Assembly: GCA_018105865.1 (NCBI GenBank)
Contig: CM030833.1
Span: 16,441,381 to 16,505,380 of the forward strand
DNA length: 64,000 nucleotides
Source of the DNA: Metaphire vulgaris
Taxonomy: Eukaryota > Annelida > Clitellata > Crassiclitellata > Megascolecidae
Direction: 5' to 3'
Part shown: piece by piece, positions 44,203-54,547 of the stretch
Layout of the letters: the number at the start of each line of letters is the position of its first letter
Numbering within the stretch: position 1 is the first letter of the stretch
Program-made: the position numbers and the translations under genes
The notes under the pieces: model-generated
Database searches by the model: none
Seen by the model: the letters and a program-made list of their open reading frames with translations, nothing else
Told to the model about the DNA's origin: nothing

Positions 44203-47200
44203 TGTATGTGTTATATACAATTGCACTTTCATGTGTCAATCATTTGACTTCTTGAACACCATTATGATTAGGCACTTAGGGGTGAAAACTGTAGTCAGTA
44301 ACTATGTTAGTTCATGGTAGTTAATATACAGGGGATCAGTCAAAAACCGCTGATTTGAATTGTAATAATGTGGTTGTTCTGAGCCATAGCACTACACCAG
44401 TGGTTCTCAGACCATTTTGCCTTGCGGACTACTTTTGAAGGTTAAAAATTTGTCGCGGACAACCTGAAAATTGAGAAAAATCATGACAAACAAAAAAGTC
44501 ATCGCGTATGCGTGTTATCTTCGTCCCTATCCAGTGCCCCGACAAGCAAATAAGGTTGTCACCTTACTTAATTGTGCTGCTTGCTCTATGGAAAATTTAT
44601 AGGCCTACATCTCATATTTATTAACGTTTTTCAGAATTTGCTGTGGACCACTAGACCTCCTCTCGCGGACCACTTTTGGTCCGCGGACCACGGGTTGAGA
44701 ACCACTGCACTACACAGACCGTAGTAATGATCACTCAATGCTTGGAATATATAAATACCTCAGATGTTGACATCACTGACTCCCAAACCCCCAAGTCTGA
44801 ACTTGATTGGGCAGGATGGCTCTGTGCAAAGCTGCCTAACTATTGTAGTTATTTATGACCAAGGGTGGCTAACCTTTTGTTACAAGGGGGCCATTATAAA
44901 TTTTGATAAACACACGGAGGGCCGCATGTTTTTGTTGTACATTGTTTTCAACAATAGTGACAATCATTGCAGTCATGTAACCATAGTAACTGGTTAAAAG
45001 TCAAAGTCCTTCTTGGGCATCACTTGCTCATTGGGCGGTGCTGATCTCCTTTGCTAGAGCCCTCAGCCAGGCATACAATGCGATAGAGTGAATCGCGTAG
45101 CGTGCCTGTTTGACTTATCACAGCCTTTTACCACTGCTGCTCATTTCACCACTGCCCTCTAGCGATTAAGGCTGAGTCGAGCTTAGGGCTCCTGTGGGTC
45201 TCGAACCTGCAACCTTCTACTCTATCACTCAACGTTGTTACCACTCTGCTAACTTCCCGGTAACAGTTGCAATTAAGCAGCAGCTTAAAGTAAACATACT
45301 ATTTTACTAAATTAAGTATGGGATTCATGACTCAATATTGTATACATTAATAGGACCAATAAAATTTATTTAGAAAGATGCTTGTGGGCCACCAATTAGC
45401 AGCCAGCGAGCTGCATGCGGCCCACAGGTTGGCCACTCCAGTTCTGGACTATTACAATATTTCTTTGTCACTAGCTGTATTTCCACCAATGTTTGATGCA
45501 TCTTGTGTTTGGCATATACTGTATCAGCGGGGGTTCCAGGAATTGTTGGTGGGGGATGAAAAAAAATTATAGGAAGTTGGTGGGGGGATGCAAAGTGAGG
45601 AAGAAAAAAACAAAAAAGATCACTGTTAGTGTTTTGCCTAGTAAATGTTAATAAACCTTGCCAAAAAAGGCCGACAAGCAAAAAAGGTCATTTGCAGTGT
45701 TTTTCACTAATTTTTTTAAAAACTCGCCGGAAAATAGGTTGCCAAGCAAAAAAAGCTCATCTGTAACCCCGATGGGGGATACATGATCCCAGTCATCGAC
45801 ATGGTGGAACCGCCACTTTACTGTATATGTTAAATAGCAATTAAGCAAGTAATTACTACAAGTGGAAGCCACACATATTGGCAACAACAGTCAATTCATT
45901 TTTGAGAGCATTTGTACTTTACTTTCTTTTACTTTAGCACTGTTGAGATGTGAATTTGAGAAATAATGATGAACTATCAAGACTTGTTTATGAGCAGCCA
46001 AATCAATTTATTAATATCAAGATCAGTATCAAATATTGTTAATAGGCCTATTACAATTGAATATAGGAAAAATAGTTATAAAGACAGATGCAAATATATT
46101 TCATATCCTGAAATTAGATCATAATTTGATTTTAAAATTGACGTAAAAAAGAATTAGGATCCTAAAAGGAAGAAGCTGGATAAGAGAAACAATCTCTGTC
46201 TAAAACCTGCTTTCCCTATGAAGCAATATACAAGATACACATTCAAATATTCAAGGTACAAATGCAATTTTTTTAAACCCCTTAACCGGGAATTTAAATT
46301 TTAGACGTTGTTAAAGTGTTGGGAAATTATTCAAAACTGAATAATGTGAGATCCTTGGTTTGGGTGACTTTGGTTGGTTTCGAGATAGAGTCTTTCCTTA
46401 CATAAATTTTGCCTTTATAGATCCATGTAGAATGTATTTTTTTCATTCTTTGAAGGGTATGAGTTTGGAAATATAAGTCAGAGTTTTTCTTGGTAAGTCT
46501 TTCGTTGTAAAATTAGATGGTCAACAATTGGCCTTTTTCTGAAGAAGTCTGGTTTTGTGAATAACCTCATATTTTTTAGCACATGAGATGAAATTTATCA
46601 TTATTGATGATCGGATTTGACCCTCTTTTTTGTTCTTGTTTAACTTGTATACATAATTTATGTCATTTGGTGAAATTTGCATCTCAAGATCATTTTTTAA
46701 ATGATCCAGAACCAGTTCAAAAAGCTCTTTGTTCATATCCTGATGTGCTTGATTCTTTGACGCATCATTTCCTTTATCCATACTATTTCTTGTTAGACCA
46801 ACAATTTTCAAGTCATTTTTAATCAAATTTGCTTCCAAAACATCAATTCTTTCATCAACTGAAAATAGGTCATTTCTGATTGGAATTAAAGATTGGTTTG
46901 TTTTTTCTTCCACAATCTTGTCAATTGAAATCTTTAATTTTTCATTCATCTCCTCAATCAATTCGTTAAATTTCGACTCTAATTTGGAATTTACTTCACT
47001 CGTTGTTTTGTCCAGGAATTTGCTTAGGACTCTCTCATCACAGAGAGCCTCTATGTGTATGATTCTTGTAATCCAAAGTTAATGGGACAATTCTTAGCTT
47101 GGAAATATCTTCATCTAATATGTCTTCATTCATCTCTGGCATATTGTAGTCACATGTGATATTTTCAAAACGAACACGGAATTTACTTCCACTGCTACAA

Positions 47201-50200
47201 TTCACTACAAAATGAGGCCAGAGAAACTTGAGGGTCCATAGGTGGATCCATCCAACCAACGTTTTAAACAGATTTCTCAAAGGCAATTAATTCATTTGTA
47301 TGCAGCATACATATAAACCAATTGACTGAATGTTGCAGCATGCAATTGTCATTTGCTCTGACGAATCCACAAAACAAATCAGCACATCTTGCAAGTGTCC
47401 TAATCAGTGTCCTAATCCATACAAGGCACTCTACACTCAAATAGAAGGAAACAAAGGAAGACGACCCAGGAAAAAGTGGATGGACAACATCAGAGAAGAC
47501 ATGAACTTGAAAGGAATTACAATAGTAGAAGACGATTGACAGAAGATAGAACTTCTTGGAAGCATTTTGTGTCTAGCTATTGCCGCTGATGAGCTGGCAG
47601 AAAGCAAAGATGATGATGATGATTATTATTATTAGATTTCCCAACATGCATTACAGAACATTTATGGATATTGAAAAGCATCTGCCAGTCTACAGACCAC
47701 TGAAAGAATTTCCTTAGATCTTCCTGTAAAATTTGAGCATCATCCTCTTAGTCTACATTTCTGTATATCTTTGTATCATTGGCAAACTTTGAAATTTTGG
47801 ATAGTAATCCTTCATCAATATCATTTATATATATATTAGAAAGAGCAATGGCCCAAGCACTGAGCCCTGAGGCACTCCACTAATAACTCTTGCCCATTCC
47901 GAATGGCCACTCCTAATGCCAACCTTCTGTCTTCTTCCCTTCAACTAATTTTGAATCAATCTGAGAATATTCCCCTGTATTCTGCAGGGCTTCAGTTTGG
48001 CAGCCAGCCTTAATAGATCAACAGAGCTAGTGAAAATATGCAAGATCAGTTATTATGCCAAAACCAAAAATATGTTTTGTTTTCACATTATTTCTGACAG
48101 AGGCTCATGGCAGCTGTACAAAGGGATGTTGGCAGAATTTAGAGCCACATACTGAAAACAGTGAATGCCAAGGATTACCGGTATTCAAATATGTGCAATA
48201 AGAGAGACCTGCTGAGTATCAAAAGGGGTGATTTTTTGGTTAAGTGATAAGTGGTGCTTGAAGGTACAGTAGCAGGGCATACTGTATAACAGGATTTTAT
48301 AAACCCAAGACAGTTGTATATCTAATTATTGCTCAACAGAAAGCCAATGCAAAACCTTTTGAACAGGACTGATTATGTTCATATCTGGAACAACTGCTGC
48401 AGGAATAATTTTGGACTCTGGACTTTCTGTAGGCTTCATTTTGAAATGTCAAAGATCAGAAAGTACAATAGTCTAGTTGACCACATAAAAATTCATTTGC
48501 CAGCTGAAAGAAGCTTTGTGTATGAATTGTCTTACTCAATAAAGGTTCAGATCTGCAGATGAAATTTATTTGATATGTGAATGATAGAAAGAAGAATACA
48601 AAGTTACAAGTTATGTGCAGGTGTATTTTATATAGAAGTAGAACACTCTAAGCCTCTATGCATAATTGTCAACAAATTTCTTTCTGAACACCCTAATTTT
48701 TATGTTTATGGTAGTTATGCTAATTTTTGTATTGACGCTATTTATGTAGACTGCCTCAAGTGAATTGAATGGCATCTAACTGATTTGCCTGTTTTACCTA
48801 AATTGTGCTATTTTGTCAGAGCTGTTTTGTCAGGCCATGATTCTTGGATTGGGTAACTGAAAACATTTTCTTTGTGACTGTAGAGAAGTCAGTTAGATTT
48901 GGCTAATGCAGCCATGAATTTTGTTGATAATTTTCTACCACTTCAGCAAGAGGCAAGGCATAGTTCTCTTTATTTTTAAGTCTTTCATGTTCTTTTAAAT
49001 GCTTCTTCCTCGGCATAGAACAGATTCATGATTTCAAAGTTTAGTGCAAATTATGTGATGATGTTTCTTGTAGTTGAGAATGCACTTGGTATGATTTTTA
49101 AATTACTTTTTACATTTCTTAATTTTGAGTCTGAATAGAGAGCTTACAGTTTGTGAAGCAGGCTAGTGATAAGATTGCACAGATGAAGAATAATGTTCTC
49201 TCTTAAAAATCGTTTACTGCATAAACCCAGTAGGCTATGCTATAATTCGTTTTTATTATAACTTTGCCTGATAATGAAACATCACTTTGGCTATTGTGAC
49301 TTTAATTTTACTGCTCTAATTAATAAGTAAATATTTGTGCCTGTCTATTAATAATTGTTATCAATTTTCAGCTAACTCTTAAAGAAAGCGACAGAAATCG
49401 AGTCCAGTCAGAGATAGAAGATAATGAATTCCGGTTGGAACATAACTCTAGGGTACAAGCAATTGAAAACAAGTATAGAAATAATGGACAGATGTCTTAT
49501 TTGAAACGCAGACAAAAGGAATATCAAGAAAAGTTGACACTGCAATGTGAAGGTATGACAAAATGAAAAGTTGTATTGTAAAAATACTATAACTAATTTC
49601 ATGATTATTGATTTTTGCATTTGTAATAATTATGATTCATTGACAGGCTTTGTTTTAAATTTGATATGTGATATGTGGTATTTTCCTTGCTTTATAGTGG
49701 TGGTGGATCCATAAGGGGATTGGTAAGCCTGGTAAGGAGAGGTGAGACAATTGTCCACACACTGAAAATTTGAGGTGCTAGCCAGGTTACATACTGTATT
49801 TGCTTTTGCACTGAAAGTATTCATGCATTTTGCAGGCCTCATACTTTTTCCTGATTTTCAAAAATTTGTTCTATAGATTTTTTCTTGATTTAAAGAAAAG
49901 TGTTGTTTATGAATGACGAGTATTCACAAGCTTTTGGATGACAAGTTTGAGAACTGAGTGCATCTTGCTAACAATTGCCGACTTCTAGGCAGTAAAACAC
50001 CATTGATTCCTGTGTCCATCGCTATTTTGCAAAGCAACAGTTATCTATAGAGCTCAGTAAATAAAATTAAGATTTCGTATAAGTGGAAAATAATTGGTAA
50101 GAAGCTGAATTATTTTATCTTAATGCATGCACTTTCACCTTTGTTTATACTGTGGAGTGCCAAATAAAAGTGCTCGAAAATCTAGTTCCTAGTCAATGAA

Positions 50201-51366
50201 TTTACAAAATCAACAGTGAGTGATACTACAAGATGATGGCATTCAACTCCTGGGCCATGGCATTTGTATGCTGACTAGCACAGAGTGGGAAATGTTGATA
50301 TATTATGTAGGCAGATGTATTGCACCTCTTCTGAAAAATCACTCCAAGGTGTTCTTGCAGCAATTACTGCATAATGATAAATACCGATATATTGCATTAT
50401 AGTAATTTGATCATATGGTTTGCATAGCCCTATAAAAGCAAGGTGCTATGTGGATATAAGATTTGCATTTTTTATTTGGATGCACTAAAGCCAGTAACTT
50501 GTTGTTACTAGTTACTAGTTAAGTACCGGTAATACTTTGGTAATCAATATTTTACTATGTAATGTAGAAACTTGCTGTTTGCAGACTATGCATGCTGTCT
50601 TACATACATAGTTATTGAAAGAAATTCTGGGTATGATCCTGTAATTGCCATTGACTAATTTAGCAGTATTTGCTTTCTAAAATGAAGTGATTGATACATT
50701 TATATTAATTTATTTTTCAAAGTTTTGATACAGTTATCACTATGTCAAGAAAAGCTAACTCAGTGATCATTAGTTGATGCCATCAGTAACTGATAGAAAT
50801 GCTGGCAGAGTTACAGACTGTTGTTGGAAGACAGCTGCAGATAAATATTGAGCATATTGCAGATAAATACCGGCATTGAGCACTGTACCAATCAACATTA
50901 AATATTGCAAACACAGGCATGGGTCAAATTCGGGCACATGCTAGCAATAAGAACAGTCAACTTGCTGCTGAGCAAAGAGATCAAACACTTTTTACCAGTG
51001 ATGTTAATCCTTGTCCTGGTCCTTGTCCTTAAGGACTCCTTAAGGACCAATTTGAAGTCCTTGTCCTTGTCCTCATCTTTGATGGATCAGTCCTCGTCCT
51101 TGGGGGCTCGGTCCTCGTCCTCGCAGATCGGTCCTTGTCTTGGTCCTTGTAACTTAATCCTTGAAAAATCCTTATAAGGATCAAATTACTTACTTACCAT
51201 TTTCATTTGTTCTGATAATTATGTTCCAAGGTAAGAGTAGTATGTGGATTTATATTTACATACTTGCTTTGAATTATTCTAAATACGTAGTCTTTGTTCC
51301 CTTTATAATACCAGTTGAGCAGCTGAACTTCCATTTCCTGTTTGAAAGCGTATGAACAAGACGGAA

Positions 51367-51419
<53 letters not shown>

Positions 51420-54400
51420 ACGACAATTTATATAGCACTATCTGCCTGGTGAAGGCCATAGTCAGGAGCGCTTTACAAAGACATCTTATATGAGATTTTA
51501 AATAGGTGCGTCTTAAGTTTCTGTGCAAACCTATCTTGTGTAGTAGACAGAGGACACGACAGTAGACACAATCCGAAGGAGAAGACTACCCGGTACAGTG
51601 GTTTGGACATGTGACAAGAATGGGAGAAGAAAGACTGCCTCAGAGCTCTACACTGTCATATTGAGGGAAACAGAAGTAGAGGAAGACAAGCTAAGAGATG
51701 GATAGATTATACAGACCTAAAAGAAGATGTTGGAAAACAAAATCATTTCTTGCTAAGATTAGATGTGTTCGAGTTATTATCTCACAAGTAGGCTACACCA
51801 GACCGGGTAGTGACCTAGATTATTTTGTAAGCCTATCTTTCTAAATTATTTTCCCCAAATTATTTGTAAATTCGCTACAGTTATTCTGAAAAGAAAGATT
51901 GTTACATATTTGTTGACTCATTGTCTATTTCTATGCAATATATTGACTTATGCTACTGAATTACTTTATATTTATATTAAAATTAGCATTATATTTATAT
52001 TAAAATTAGCATAATTTAAATTTAAGCAATCAGTAATTTGCTGTATGTGATCTGGTGATTCACTATAGAAATTTTGAATGTGGGAGTCAGAGGATGTTCC
52101 TTATCAATGGGAAATGCTTATAAGAAATGCATGAAAAAACTAAGTTTTTTTGGCTATCTTGTCTGTTGGCCATGCAAACTGACGTTCTTCTGCCAAGTGT
52201 TTAAAGGTTAGTTCTAGTATTGCAGCTTTGATTTGACCTTTAGGACTTGGATCTTTGGCCCGTTTCTAAGCTTAGCCATGGAGTTACAGTGGATAAGCAG
52301 TGTGATGCGGCTGATGCCAATTGATACAGCTATGACAGCCATGAAACCAGGTAGTCACACTCAGAAATGAACTCTCAATGCATTCCAAGCAACCGGAAGT
52401 TGATGACGTCACTACTTATTTAATTAACAAATTAACGTGTATCCATTGAGTTGCTAATGCAATAGCATCTATTACATGCTGCAACTGGAGTTTGCACAAT
52501 AATACAGCTATAGCAGCCATGAAACCTGGTAGTCACGCTCAGAAATGAACTCTCTTATGCATTTCAAGCAACCGGAAGTTGATGACGTCACTACTTATTT
52601 AATTAACAAATAAACAGATTAATGTGAGTCAATTGAGTTGCTAGTAATTGCTGCAGCTGCAAATTAACAGCTGTATCATCAAATGTGCTTGATGATACAG
52701 CTATGTTATTTTGTTAATTAAATAAGTAATGACGTCATCAACTTTCGGTTTCCTGGTATGAGTAGAGAGTTCATTTCTAAATGTAACTACCAAGTTTCAT
52801 AGCTGTATCATTGTGCAAACTCCAGTTGCAGCATGTAATAGATGCTATTGCATTAGCAACTCAATGGTTACACGTTAATTTGTTAATTTGATGATTAGAT
52901 AAATAATGACCTCATCAACTTTTGGTTACCTGGGATGGGTAGAGAGTTCATTTCTGAGTGTGTTTACTAAGTTTCATAGCTGCAAACTCCAGTTGCAGCA
53001 TATAATAGATGCTATGGTGTTAACTCAATGGATACACGTTAATTTGTTAATTAAATAAGTAATGATGTAACCAAGTTTGCAGACCCGAGCGCGCTCGCCG
53101 ACAGTCCTCTACTTAAGGGGTCTATGCTTCAAGGCTCTTGCACACGTCATTGGAACTCCAAAGCTAAGACTTTTTCTTTGACCTTTAGTCCACTGTCTTA
53201 GGTTTTAAAACACATGTCCTGCACACTTTATGTGGTGCCCAAGGTTTTTCATGGTCACTCAATTTAGCTCTGAAATATGCATCATATGCTTTATGCACAT
53301 ATTCAGACACATCTCTCAATCAACCAATCAATCAATCAACTTCTATAGCGCCACTATCATAAAATTGCCAATTGTAAATCCATGCTGACTGTCTTAACAA
53401 TTTTATGCCTAGTTCGTGGTTTTCACACAAACTTACTTAGCCTCTTAACCTTTTAAAAGGGGAATTAAATTTTTAAAGTCATCCCGCGTCAGGGGAATTA
53501 ATTTTTGGAAAAGGCGTTCGTATGAAAACGTGAACATATACGTTATAAACTATATTTCAGGCTATATAGAAGCTAGAAAGATGCGGTTTGCACCGTTGTT
53601 GAGAATTTTTTATTGCTCTTTCTATCCATCCGTGCCAAAAGAAAAAAGTTGGGGGTAGGGACCACTCTACACCCCAAAATCGGTCCCCTCCCCAACATTT
53701 TATTCAAATTTTGATCAAAGGTCAATAGCAAAACGTCTTCAGCGGTAAACCTCCAGATGTGAGCGATAGAGTTCTAGAGGAGTGTAATTGGAACAGAATG
53801 GTGCAAAAATTTTGAAGATCGGACCATATTTGGGGTAGTTATGGAGTTTCATACCCAAGTACCAATTGCTTGCTGAAATGACAATTACGCAAACGGATTT
53901 TCAATGTGAAAAACCGAACAACTCGGTATATTTCAGGCTATATAGAAGCTAGAAAGATGCGGTTTGCACCATTGTTGAGCATTTTTATTGGGCTTTCGAA
54001 CCATCCATGCAAAAAAAAATTTGGGGGGTAGGGTCCACTCTACACCCCAAAATCGGACCATCTAAGACAAAAAATTTTCAAAGCTCAATTAAAAAAATTT
54101 CAGCGGTGACCCCCCAACTGTGAGCGGGAAAGTTGTTGGGAGGTATATTTGGGACAGAATAGTGCAAAAATTTTGAAGATCGGACCATATTCGGCATAGT
54201 TATGGCCATTCTAGCCTCCGGCTGAAGATTTTTCCTATACATTTTCCAGCCTTGGTCAGTCTACAGTCAATATCCCTTGCATATATAGTCAGTATTATCG
54301 AAAACGGTGCTGCCGCCTATCGAATAGATGTGAACTAAATTGGTTGCCGCGTTGGATTTTTGAAAATCGTGCAGGTCCGCAGTACACAGTCGCTTATATA

Positions 54401-54498
54401 GAGCGCCGTTTTAAGACGGCTAACGCCGTTTGGTCAAAGTTTTCTTCCGCCGTCTTAAAACAGCTAACCCGAGGAAAAGGTTAAACCACTTAAAATCA

Positions 54499-54547
<49 letters not shown>

